NCBI RefSeq assembly: GCF_008085905.1
Contig: NZ_VSFF01000013.1
Span: forward strand, 62,001-126,000
Source: Actinomadura syzygii
Lineage (GTDB): Bacteria; Actinomycetota; Actinomycetes; Streptosporangiales; Streptosporangiaceae
Direction: 5' to 3'
Length of the DNA stretch: 64,000 nt
Both the position numbers and the translations under genes were made by a program. The notes beneath the pieces are model-generated. The model worked only from the letters and a program-made list of their open reading frames with translations, was not told where the DNA came from and did no database searches. Shown one piece after another: positions 23,769 through 31,353 of the stretch (its first letter is position 1; each line of letters starts with the position of its first letter).

Positions 23769-24817
23769 CACCGGCCCACCGTCCCCGGAAGGGGGCGGCG
23801 CAGCGACGTGCGGTCCGCCCGCCAGCAGCCCAGGAGGTGGCCGGCGAGACGGTCCTCCAGCAGGTTCGTGGCGCGGATCCCGAGGACGACGTCGGGCGCG
23901 AGGTCCGGCTCGTCGGCCAGCAGGCCGCCGATCACGTCGTACCGCAGCACCTGCTCGTGGACGGCGTCCGCCTCGATGTGCTCGGTGTAGAAGCGGAGCG
24001 CGCGGGGGCCGCCGCCGAGGCGCTCCAGGGCCCGCGCCATCCGCCGCGCGGACGGCGCCGTGGTGATCTCCGCGGCGGCGAAGTGGCCGACCAGCGCGCC
24101 GCGCAGCGACCGCCGCAGGCCGAACATCGACATCATGTTCACCGTGGCCAGCGTCACCGCCGGGGCCGCGTCCACGTAGCCGCCGTAGGAGGCGTCGAGG
24201 CCGAGGTCGTCCAGGAGGTCGGCGTACAGGCCCTGGTGGATCATCTCCGGACGGCCGCCGCCGAACTCGTCGTGCTGGACCGCCACCAGCGCCGTCTTGG
24301 CCCGGCCCCGGAGGCGCGGGACGACCCAGGCGTGCGGGTCGGCCTCCTTCAGGTGGTACACCGAGCGGTGCGCGGCGTGCTCCAGCAGGTGCCACCGCTC
24401 CCCTTCGTCCTGGAGATGATGGGTGACGCCGTGCCCGTCGACGGGCTCGACCAGGAGTTCGTCGAGCGCGCCGTCCACGTCGGAAGGGTCGCGGAGGTCG
24501 GCGTCGCGGCGCAGGGCGTCCAGGAACACCGCCTCCATCGCGCCGCGCAGGCGCAGCAGGTCCGGGTCCCATTCCCGGTCGGGGTCCACGCCCGCGAACC
24601 CTCGGTAGTGCAGCTCGAAACAGGTGTGGAGGGCGAGTTGCAGATCCTCCCCGTAGGGGTCGGCCGACGCGACGGCCCCGAGGGCGTCGGACGGGCCCGG
24701 CGGCCCGCCGGTCAGGGTCTCCACGACGGCCCGCGACAGCGGGCCCCGCGCTCCGGGCGGCACCGGAACCGCCGCTCGCGCGGCGGGCCCCCGGGTCGCG
24801 GCCTGCTGAACGGTCAT
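23768..24817 (-). CDS. Iron-containing redox enzyme, heme-oxygenase-like fold
   Basis: The 349-residue protein belongs to the heme-oxygenase-like di-iron family. Candidate iron ligands appear in helix motifs VQHDEFGGG, MIHQGLYADLLDDLGLD, and YTEHIEADAVHEQVL, the E/H-rich pattern of these enzymes. The N-terminal part contains LHTCFELHYRGFAGVDPDREWDP. Members act as oxidases or oxygenases on amino- or fatty-acid-like substrates, and the substrate here is unknown. ATG 24817 begins the operon, with the methyltransferase and CDGSH genes overlapping downstream. I recall this three-gene set recurring in actinomycetes; the combined function is undefined. Confidence 0.85.
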   Translation of the reverse strand: MTVQQAATRGPAARAAVPVPPGARGPLSRAVVETLTGGPPGPSDALGAVASADPYGEDLQLALHTCFELHYRGFAGVDPDREWDPDLLRLRGAMEAVFLDALRRDADLRDPSDVDGALDELLVEPVDGHGVTHHLQDEGERWHLLEHAAHRSVYHLKEADPHAWVVPRLRGRAKTALVAVQHDEFGGGRPEMIHQGLYADLLDDLGLDASYGGYVDAAPAVTLATVNMMSMFGLRRSLRGALVGHFAAAEITTAPSARRMARALERLGGGPRALRFYTEHIEADAVHEQVLRYDVIGGLLADEPDLAPDVVLGIRATNLLEDRLAGHLLGCWRADRTSLRRPLPGTVGR

Positions 24818-24911
24818 CGTCTCCTCCGTCGGCTTGACACTCGGTTGCGCTACCCGCTCACCTGCGTCCCATACGCCCCGATACGACGGAGTTGTCCGTT
24901 CAACAGTCCGG

Positions 24912-25934
24912 TCAGCCGGTGAGGACGGGCACCGGGCGCCGCGCGGTGGCGGGGACGGCCTGGGTGAGCCGCGCGGTCTCGTCGTCCGCCGCCGCCGGAT
25001 CGGTCATCGCCTGGAGGCGCCGCACGATCAGGCCCTCGCGGATCGCCCACGGGCAGATGTCGACCCGGTCGACCTCCAGGGTCGTCATCAGCGCCTCGGC
25101 CACGATCGCACCGGCCAGGATCTGCGCCGCCCGGGGCCGGGACACCCCGCGCAGCTTCGCGCGGGACGCCGCGCGCTTCCCCGCCAGGACGGGGATCTGC
25201 TCGCGGAGGCGGTCCACGTCCAGCACGCGCCGCGTGTACGGGCCCGCCTTGCGCTTGGGCGCCCCGGTCAGCCTGGCCAGTTGGGTGAACGTCTTGGACG
25301 TCGCCACCGCCCGCACCGGACGCTCCCCCTCCAGCCCCGGCCGCACCTGGGCGGACGTCTCAGCCAGCCGCTCGTACACCTGGCGGCGCAGCCTGCGCAC
25401 GTGCTTGCGGGACGGCGGGTCCCCCGGCAGGTGCGCGCGGGTGAGCCGGCCCGCGCCGAGCGGCAGCGACAGCGCGAGCGCCGGTTCCTGGCCGTCGCCG
25501 TGGGCGATCTCCAGCGACCCGCCGCCGATGTCGGCGAGCAGCAGCCGTCCCGCCGACCAGCCGTACCAGGCGCGGGCGGCGAGGAACGTCAGCCGCGCCT
25601 CGTCCCGGCCGGCCAGGAAGCCGAGCCGCACGCCGGTCGCCGCCGCGACGCGGGCGACGATCTCCTCCTGGTTGGCGGCGTCCCGCACCGCCGACGTCGC
25701 GAACGAGACGAGCTCCTCGACGCCGTGCGCGGCGGCGGCGCGCACGGCCTCCCCGACCGACGCGACCAGCCGGTCGACCGCCGCCTTCTCCACCGCCCCC
25801 TCGGGGTCGATCGCCTCGGCCAGCCGGGTCGGGTGCTTGACCGTCGTCACGGAGCCCGGCGGTGCGCCGACGGCGAGGTCCACCACCTTGAGATGAGCGG
25901 AGTTGGATCCCACGTCGAGCACACCGATTCGCAT
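24912..25934 (-). CDS. Ppx/GppA-family phosphatase (exopolyphosphatase-like)
   Basis: The 340-residue ASKHA-fold enzyme starts MRIGVLDVGSNSAHLKVVDL (phosphate-1 loop). It has the phosphate-2 loop in LLLADIGGGSLEIAHG, the catalytic-base region VSFATSAVRDAANQEE, and a C-terminal VDICPWAIREGLIVRRL. It is the short two-domain form, like mycobacterial Ppx1, lacking the HD-like extension. It hydrolyses terminal phosphates of polyphosphate or pppGpp, and the exact preference cannot be read here. The gene is monocistronic-looking, with 94 bases separating it from the upstream operon end. Confidence 0.92.
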   Translation of the reverse strand: MRIGVLDVGSNSAHLKVVDLAVGAPPGSVTTVKHPTRLAEAIDPEGAVEKAAVDRLVASVGEAVRAAAAHGVEELVSFATSAVRDAANQEEIVARVAAATGVRLGFLAGRDEARLTFLAARAWYGWSAGRLLLADIGGGSLEIAHGDGQEPALALSLPLGAGRLTRAHLPGDPPSRKHVRRLRRQVYERLAETSAQVRPGLEGERPVRAVATSKTFTQLARLTGAPKRKAGPYTRRVLDVDRLREQIPVLAGKRAASRAKLRGVSRPRAAQILAGAIVAEALMTTLEVDRVDICPWAIREGLIVRRLQAMTDPAAADDETARLTQAVPATARRPVPVLTG

Positions 25935-25993
25935 GCCGACCCTTTACCCGATCATGGCGCGTTCATTGGTGCCCGTTTTGCGGGACGCCCCGG

Positions 25994-26722
25994 TCATCGC
26001 AGCGCCGAACGCCAGGTCGGGACGAGGCGCAACCGTTCCAAAGGCGCCGCGGAACCCCGGTCGAGCGCGGGCAGGATTTGGTCGGACCATTTCGGTGAGC
26101 GCGCCAAGAGGTCGAGATGGGCGCGCCGGTCGGCGGCGGACTCGAAGAGGGAGAACCAGACGAAGACGTTCTCCCCCGTCCGCACCGGAAGGCGCGGGAA
26201 CGTGTTCTCGGACGCCTCGGTCTGAAATCGCGCGATGGGCGCCGCTCCCATCTCCGTCAGGAACGGAACGACCTCGGCGTCGAAGAACGCGCTGAACGCG
26301 GCGTCGACGGGCGCGCCCCGATAAAGGATCGTCGCCGAGGCCCGCGCCCCGGGACGCGCGGCACCGACCGGCGGACGCGGCTCCGTCGCGGGAAACCCGG
26401 AGCCCTCGGCGACCGGGCGCAGCAGCAGGACGTCGCTCGAGTCGACCATCGTGGCGCGGGCGGCGGCGCCGTGCTCCCGCCACACGTCGCCTTCGAGGTA
26501 GAAGGCGGTGAGCGCCGCCTTCCGCGCCTCCATGTCGCGGAAACCGCGCAGCCACACGTAGCGGTTCGGGTCGTCCTCGTCGTGGAACTGCCCGATAACG
26601 CGCATCCCGACGGCTTCCTGCGACTCGACGAACTCCCGATCGAACAACTCGGTCAGAATGTCGCGCCCGCCCGGCACCAAGGTGTATCGCCGAAGCTCAA
26701 CGACCGCCCAGTCGTCTGACAT
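25994..26722 (-). CDS. NIPSNAP-family protein with two ferredoxin-like repeats
   Basis: The 242-residue protein opens with VVELRRYTLVPGGRDILTELFDREF, the NIPSNAP signature. YVWLRGFRDMEARKAALTAFY follows, and a second, weaker copy (FVWFSLFESAADRRAHLDLL) lies in the C-terminal half, making a tandem of alpha/beta-barrel dimeric folds. The function is unknown; related domains sit in small oxygenases and stress proteins. ATG 26722 has AAGGAG upstream. It is divergent from the GlxA-type regulator at 26847, which probably controls it. Confidence 0.87.
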   Translation of the reverse strand: MSDDWAVVELRRYTLVPGGRDILTELFDREFVESQEAVGMRVIGQFHDEDDPNRYVWLRGFRDMEARKAALTAFYLEGDVWREHGAAARATMVDSSDVLLLRPVAEGSGFPATEPRPPVGAARPGARASATILYRGAPVDAAFSAFFDAEVVPFLTEMGAAPIARFQTEASENTFPRLPVRTGENVFVWFSLFESAADRRAHLDLLARSPKWSDQILPALDRGSAAPLERLRLVPTWRSALR

Positions 26723-26791
26723 CGTCACTCCTTGCGCGGGTGGTTCGTGGACGTTCCCAAACCTGGCAGCGCGGTCGTTGCGGCGGCGAGT

Positions 26792-26803
26792 GGCATACTT
26801 GCC
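26792..26803. promoter_or_regulatory. Short palindrome between NIPSNAP and GlxA-type genes
   Basis: GGCA-TACT-TGCC lies in the 124-base divergent spacer, 44 bases before the regulator start. It is a small dyad in an otherwise unstructured stretch and could be part of a promoter or regulator site. The evidence is weak. Confidence 0.25.
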
Positions 26804-26846
26804 GATATCCGCACGTTTTCGGCCACTTCCGCCCCGGGAGGCGTCC

Positions 26847-27851
26847 ATGGCCACGGTCGCCCTCGCGCTGCTGGACGGGATGCCGCTGTACGAGGTCGGC
26901 ATCGCCTGCCAGGTGTTCGGTGTGGACCGCAGCGAGCTGACCGGGCCCAAGGGCGGAAGCGGGTGGTATGAGCTGCGGCTCTGCGCGGCCGAGCCCGGCG
27001 ACGTGGGGTTCGAGTTCGGGTTCGGCGTGCCTGCCGAGCACGGGTTCGACGCGCTGGCGGAGGCCGAGATGGTGGTCGTCCCGGCCCTGCCGATGGAGTA
27101 CGTCGAGTCGGAGCTGGTGGTGCCGTCCGGGCTGACCGACGCGCTCGTGCGCGCCCACCGCGCGGGCGCACGGATCGTGTCGCTGTGCACGGGCGCGTTC
27201 GCGCTGGCCGCGGCCGGGCTTCTCGACGGGCGTCCGGCGGCGACCCACTGGATGTGGGCCGAGACGCTGCGCCGCCGCCACCCGGAGGTGCGGGTGGACG
27301 CCTCAGTCCTCTACATCGACGACGGGGACGTGCTGAGCAGCGCCGGACGCACCGCCGGTCTCGACCTGTGCCTGCACATCGTCCGCCGCGACTTCGGAGC
27401 CGAGGTCGCGAACCAGGTCGCGCGGCGGATGGTGGTGCCCGCGCACCGGCCCGGCGGGCAGGCCCAGTACGTGGAGGCCGCCGTCCCGCGCACGGACGCG
27501 GAGGGGCTCGGGCCCGTCCTGCAATGGGCCGCCGCGCGTCTCGACGAGCCGCTGACCGTCACCGACCTCGTCCGGCAAGCCCAGATGAGTTCGCGGACGT
27601 TCGCGCGCCGCTTCGCGGCCCATACCGGGACGAGCCCGTCGCGGTGGCTGCTCGACCAGCGGCTCGGGCGCGTCCGCCTCCTGCTGGAATCCACCGACCT
27701 GCCGATCGACCAGATCAGCGGGCAGAGCGGCCTCGGTTCCGCCGCGAACCTGCGCCGCCATTTCACCCGGCATGTAGGCGTCACGCCGACCGACTACCGG
27801 CGCGCGTTCCGCACCCGAAACGGCCAAGGGCCGCCAGACCGGGTGGTCTGA
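26847..27851 (+). CDS. GlxA-family transcriptional regulator (DJ-1/AraC fusion)
   Basis: The 334-residue regulator has an N-terminal DJ-1/PfpI-like domain (MATVALALLDGMPLYEVGIACQVFG, then VSLCTGAFALAAAGLLDGR with the nucleophile-elbow Cys). Two C-terminal AraC helix-turn-helices follow (LTVTDLVRQAQMSSRTFARRF and IDQISGQSGLGSAANLRRHFTRHVGVTPTDYRR). This subfamily senses small metabolites, possibly amines or aldehydes. ATG 26847 follows GGGAGG. It is divergent from the NIPSNAP gene. A second GlxA-type regulator lies at 41592. Confidence 0.92.
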   Translation: MATVALALLDGMPLYEVGIACQVFGVDRSELTGPKGGSGWYELRLCAAEPGDVGFEFGFGVPAEHGFDALAEAEMVVVPALPMEYVESELVVPSGLTDALVRAHRAGARIVSLCTGAFALAAAGLLDGRPAATHWMWAETLRRRHPEVRVDASVLYIDDGDVLSSAGRTAGLDLCLHIVRRDFGAEVANQVARRMVVPAHRPGGQAQYVEAAVPRTDAEGLGPVLQWAAARLDEPLTVTDLVRQAQMSSRTFARRFAAHTGTSPSRWLLDQRLGRVRLLLESTDLPIDQISGQSGLGSAANLRRHFTRHVGVTPTDYRRAFRTRNGQGPPDRVV

Positions 27852-27857
27852 CGGCCC
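27828..27857. terminator. Hairpin terminator overlapping the GlxA-type stop codon
   Basis: GGGCCGCCAGACC (27828-27840) pairs with GGTCTGACGGCCC (27845-27857) with one mismatch around a GGGT loop, then TTCC follows. It spans the regulator stop and lies before the convergent permease end. Confidence 0.65.
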
Positions 27858-27874
27858 TTCCGGCCGGTTCACGG

Positions 27875-28648
27875 TCACGCTTTGTTGTAGGTGTGCTTGG
27901 CCCAGAGGTAGGAGACGACGCCGATTCCCGCGCACCACGCGATGGCGATGACGGCGTTGTTGCCGATGGGGCTTCCGAGCAGAAGGCCCCGGACGGTCTG
28001 CATGATGGGCGTGAACGGCTGGTATTCGGCGAACCAGCGCAGGACGGTCGGCATCGAGTCCGTGGGAACGAATCCGCTGCCGAGAAACGGGAGAAACACG
28101 AGGGGCATCGGCGCGTTGCTCGCCGCCTCCGGCGTCGGCGACTTCAGGCCGAGCGCGACCGACAGCCAAGTGATGGCCACGACGAACAGGGTGAGCAGCC
28201 CGGCGGCGGCCAGCCATTCGAGCACGGTGGCATTGGGACGGAAACCGACCGCCAGGGCCACTCCGATGACGACGGCCATGCCGACGAGCTGCTGAATGAC
28301 GCTCGCGACCACATGTCCCGTGAGAACGGACGCCCGGGAAATCCGCATGGTGCGGAAGCGGGCGATGATGCCCTCCGTCATGTCGGTGGCGACCATGACC
28401 GCCGTTCCGGTCGCGGCCATGGTCGCGGCCATGAGCAGGATGCCGGGGACGACGTAGTCGACGTAGGTGTCGCGCCCGCCGCCGATGCCCGCGCCGAGCG
28501 TGCCGCCGAAGACGTAGACGAACAGGAGCAGGAGGATCACCGGCGTGATGACGAGCTGCACCGTCATGGACGGGTAGCGGATCAGGCGCTTGAGCTGGCG
28601 CCGGACCATCGTGGACGAGTCGCGGGCCGCGAGACCGAGGGCGCTCAT
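27875..28648 (-). CDS. ABC-2 type transporter permease (DrrB-like)
   Basis: This is a 257-residue permease with six predicted membrane helices. The first follows RLIRYPSMTVQLVITPVILLL. The characteristic DMTEGIIARFRTMRISR loop and the LGLKSPTPEAASNAPMPLVFLPFLGSGFVP segment are shared with daunorubicin DrrB-type exporters. It partners with the ATPase encoded immediately upstream; the start (ATG 28648) overlaps its stop as ATGA. It probably exports a hydrophobic toxin or lipid, substrate unknown. Confidence 0.92.
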   Translation of the reverse strand: MSALGLAARDSSTMVRRQLKRLIRYPSMTVQLVITPVILLLLFVYVFGGTLGAGIGGGRDTYVDYVVPGILLMAATMAATGTAVMVATDMTEGIIARFRTMRISRASVLTGHVVASVIQQLVGMAVVIGVALAVGFRPNATVLEWLAAAGLLTLFVVAITWLSVALGLKSPTPEAASNAPMPLVFLPFLGSGFVPTDSMPTVLRWFAEYQPFTPIMQTVRGLLLGSPIGNNAVIAIAWCAGIGVVSYLWAKHTYNKA

Positions 28649-29628
28649 CGGGAGACCTCCGCTTTCTGATCCGTGTTCTGGCCGGGGTCGCGGCCGGTGA
28701 GGGTGAGGAAGACGTCGTCGAGGTCGGGCGTGTGGACGCTGAGGTCGGACGGTTCGACGCCCGCCGCGTCCAGCCGGGCGAGCAGTTCGCGCAGGGACGC
28801 GACGCCGCCGTCCGACGGGACCTGCAAGGTGAGCCGGTCGTCGTCGGACGGGTCCACGAAGCCGCGGCCGAGGGCGTCGAGCGCGTCCTTGAGCGCGTCG
28901 TCGTCGGTGAACCGCAGGGACACGTGGCCGCCGGGGATGAGCCGCTTGAGCTCGTCGGCGGTGCCCTCGGCGATCAGCCGTCCGTGGTCGAGGAGGGCGA
29001 TGTGGTCGGCGAGGCGGTCGGCCTCGTCCAGGTACTGGGTGGTCAGGAAGACGGTGACGCCGCCCGCGACCAGTTCCCGGACGATGCCCCACATGGTGCG
29101 GCGGCTGCGCGGGTCGAGGCCGGTGGTCGGCTCGTCCAGGAAGATCAGGCGCGGGTCGCCGACCAGGGTCATCGCCAGGTCGAGGCGGCGCCGCATGCCG
29201 CCCGAGTAGGTTCCGGCGGGCTTGCGGGCCGCGTCGACCAGGTCGAACCGCTCCAGCATCTCGGCGGCCCTGCGCCTACCGTCGCGGCGGGACAGGTGCC
29301 TGAGGTCGGCCATGAGGAGCAGGTTCTCCTCGCCGGTGAGCAGCTTGTCGACGGCCGAGTACTGCCCGGTGACGCCGATCGCGCCGCGCACGTCGTCCGC
29401 CTGGCGGGCCAGGTCGAACCCGGCGACCCGGACCTCTCCGGCGTCCGCGCGGAGCAGGGTGGACAGGATCTGGACGGTGGTCGTCTTGCCCGCGCCGTTC
29501 GGCCCGAGCAGGGAGAAGATCGTCGCCTCGGGGACGGCCAGGTCGACGCCGTCGAGCACGACCTTGTCGCCGTCCTTGCCGGGGAACGACTTGCGCAGCC
29601 CGTTCGCCGCGATGGCCAGGTTCGTCAC
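28645..29628 (-). CDS. DrrA-like ABC transporter ATP-binding protein
   Basis: The 327-residue ATPase has Walker A GPNGAGKTT, Q-loop GQYSAVDKL, the signature YSGGMRRRLDLAM, Walker B RLIFLDEPTTGLD and the H-loop LTTQYLDEAD. The C-terminal DUF4162-like extension is typical of DrrA. GTG 29628 follows AGGAG. It is the second gene of the operon DUF4097-ATPase-permease, 11 bases after the DUF4097 stop. A divergent MarR-type regulator probably controls the exporter. Confidence 0.94.
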   Translation of the reverse strand: MTNLAIAANGLRKSFPGKDGDKVVLDGVDLAVPEATIFSLLGPNGAGKTTTVQILSTLLRADAGEVRVAGFDLARQADDVRGAIGVTGQYSAVDKLLTGEENLLLMADLRHLSRRDGRRRAAEMLERFDLVDAARKPAGTYSGGMRRRLDLAMTLVGDPRLIFLDEPTTGLDPRSRRTMWGIVRELVAGGVTVFLTTQYLDEADRLADHIALLDHGRLIAEGTADELKRLIPGGHVSLRFTDDDALKDALDALGRGFVDPSDDDRLTLQVPSDGGVASLRELLARLDAAGVEPSDLSVHTPDLDDVFLTLTGRDPGQNTDQKAEVSR

Positions 29629-29639
29629 GGTTCTGCTCC

Positions 29640-30302
29640 TCAGAGGCTGCGGGCGGTGATGTCGCCGTGGGAGGTGGTGGCGCGGATGTCGAGCGCGGGC
29701 GCGCCGTCGTTCTTGAGGGCGTTGTCGATGCGGCCGTAGGCGGTGCCCGCGTCCAGGACGGCCGAGACCCCGGCGGCGGCGCCGACCGAGATGTCGCCGG
29801 ACTGGGTGCGCAGCACGACCTTGCCGCCCGCGGCCTCGGTGATCCTGATGTCGCCGCGCATGGTGCTGATGTCGGCCGAGCCGTTCAGGCGTCCGACCTC
29901 GACGTCGCCGTCCGTCGCGGTGAGGTGGACGCCCGCCGCCTCGTCGATCTTGATGTGCCGGTAGGCGCCGTCGAAGACGACGTCGCCGAGGCGTCCGACG
30001 GCCCGGAGTTCGGCTCCGGCGGTCGCCGCCTTGACGTGGGATCCGGCGGGCAGCTTGACCGTCACCTCGACGGACCCGGCCGGGCCGAGCGCCCGGCCGC
30101 CGGTCGCGGCCTTGATCCGCAGGACGCCGTCGCCGAAGTCGACCGCGACCTGCTCCGCGGCCCGCACGTCCCGCCCCTTGGCGGCGTTCGCGGGACGGAC
30201 CTCGACCGCTGTGTCACCTCGGTCGGCGGCGATGAGCCGGACCCGTCCCGCCGGGATCTCGACGACGGTGGAGATCGGGTCGGGGGTGTCGAACCGTCGC
30301 AT
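29640..30302 (-). CDS. DUF4097-family repeat protein
   Basis: The 220-residue protein consists of short beta-strand repeats ending with G-D-I/V motifs (VHLTATDGDVEVGRLNGSAD, RGDIRITEA, SGDISVGAAAG, SHGDITARSL), predicting a right-handed beta-helix. DUF4097 proteins commonly accompany ABC transporters and regulators in actinomycetes, but their biochemical role is unknown. There is no signal peptide. ATG 30302 has AAGGAG upstream. It heads the exporter operon and is divergent from the MarR-type gene at 30530. Confidence 0.9.
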   Translation of the reverse strand: MRRFDTPDPISTVVEIPAGRVRLIAADRGDTAVEVRPANAAKGRDVRAAEQVAVDFGDGVLRIKAATGGRALGPAGSVEVTVKLPAGSHVKAATAGAELRAVGRLGDVVFDGAYRHIKIDEAAGVHLTATDGDVEVGRLNGSADISTMRGDIRITEAAGGKVVLRTQSGDISVGAAAGVSAVLDAGTAYGRIDNALKNDGAPALDIRATTSHGDITARSL

Positions 30303-30529
30303 CGCGCACTCCTTGCACTCGTGGTTTCCAACGATGGAAACGCTACGTTGCATTCCAAATCACTGCAAGAAGTACGTTGCATGAGAGTCATGTTTACACA
30401 GGTAAGAAGCTTGAAAGTGTTGCAACAGCCTTCAAGATTAACGCAACAACACCCGCCCCCTCATTGCAATGGCAAGCCGGTGAACGCTATGGTGGAGGCG
30501 TCCACGGACCGCCACGGAGGGGGATCGCG
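30303..30529. promoter_or_regulatory. Divergent promoter region with several operator-like repeats
   Basis: This spacer is distinctly AT-richer than the surroundings. It contains a perfect 7-bp inverted repeat GTTTCCA/TGGAAAC (30324-30341), a direct repeat TACGTTGCAT at 30344-30353 and 30373-30382 (29-bp spacing), and a palindrome GTTGCAAC at 30419-30426. The GTTGCA core shared by the last two elements suggests sites for the adjacent MarR/GbsR-type regulator. The spacer must carry both divergent promoters. Confidence 0.65.
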
Positions 30530-31282
30530 ATGCCGGGAGGCAGGCTCACCCAGCAGGACCGCCGGCAGATCGCGGCGGGGCTGGCCGACGGCCTCCCCTA
30601 CGCCGAGATCGCCCGGGGGCTCGACCGTCCGACCTCGACCGTGACGCGCGAGGTGATGCGCAACGGCGGGCCCACCGGCTACCGCGCCGACCTGGCCCAC
30701 CACGCCACCGAGCGCCGCGCCCACCGGCGCAGGCGGGCCGTGCCGCGGGCGGAGGCGGCGGAGCGGGCCGACGGACGCGACGCCGAGGCCGTGCGCGAGT
30801 ACACCGACCGGCTGACCACCGTCTTCATGACGTCCGGCCTGCCGAAGATGATGGCCAGGGTGCTGGCCTGCCTCTACACCACCGACTCGGGGAGCCTCAC
30901 CGCGTCCGAGCTGGCGGAGCGGCTGCGGGTCAGCCCGGCGTCCATCTCCAAGGCGATCACGTTCCTGGAGAACCTGGAGCTCGTCCGCCGCCGGCGCGAC
31001 GAGCGGCGCCGCGACCGCTACGTCGTGGACGACGACCTGTGGTACCAGTCGATGATCCGCAGCGCCCGCTCCAACGACGAGTTCGCCGACGCCGCGCGCC
31101 AGGGCGTCGACGTGCTCGGGCCCGGCACCCCGGCCGCCGCCCGCCTGGAGAACGCCGCCCGCTTCCTCGACTTCGTCACCGAGAGCCTCTTCCGCGCCGC
31201 CGAGCAGGCCCGCGAAGTCCTCTACGCCCCGCCCGAGACCTTGACCTGCCGCTCGGATTCGACAAAGCCGAGCGACCGGTAA
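30530..31282 (+). CDS. GbsR/MarR-type regulator with an extra N-terminal HTH
   Basis: The 250-residue protein has an N-terminal HTH_38/IS30-like segment (LTQQDRRQIAAGLADGLPYAEIARGL, DRPTSTVTREVMRNGG) and a central winged helix of the MarR/GbsR type (TASELAERLRVSPASISKAITFLENLELVRRRRDERRRDRYVV). A helical C-terminal region probably forms the dimer or ligand site. ATG 30530 follows GGAGGGGGA. Divergent orientation to the DUF4097-ABC operon makes it the likely repressor. The 3' end overlaps the GNAT remnant on the other strand. Confidence 0.9.
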   Translation: MPGGRLTQQDRRQIAAGLADGLPYAEIARGLDRPTSTVTREVMRNGGPTGYRADLAHHATERRAHRRRRAVPRAEAAERADGRDAEAVREYTDRLTTVFMTSGLPKMMARVLACLYTTDSGSLTASELAERLRVSPASISKAITFLENLELVRRRRDERRRDRYVVDDDLWYQSMIRSARSNDEFADAARQGVDVLGPGTPAAARLENAARFLDFVTESLFRAAEQAREVLYAPPETLTCRSDSTKPSDR

Positions 31283-31353
31283 AGGGCGATCGCCGGGCCT
31301 TCCGGCTCGGCGACGATCACGAGCGTCCGCGCTCCCCCGGCCACCGCGTCCCG
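31222..31353 (-). pseudogene. C-terminal fragment of a GNAT acetyltransferase
   Basis: The reverse frame reads ...GGARTLVIVAEPEGPAIALY followed by RSLGFVESERQ and a TAG. This is the characteristic last strand-helix-strand of GNAT N-acetyltransferases, with the LYRSLGF motif. Upstream, the frame runs into the end of the hydrolase gene (31317) without further GNAT similarity. The acetyl-CoA loop (RxxGxG) and N-terminal half are missing. It overlaps the MarR-type gene's 3' end on the opposite strand. It is a truncated leftover. Confidence 0.75.

Noticed and set aside
30530..31282. IS30-type transposase fragment, suggested by the N-terminal HTH_38-like region
   Set aside because: The protein continues into a winged-helix regulator domain and has no DDE catalytic core or inverted terminal repeats.
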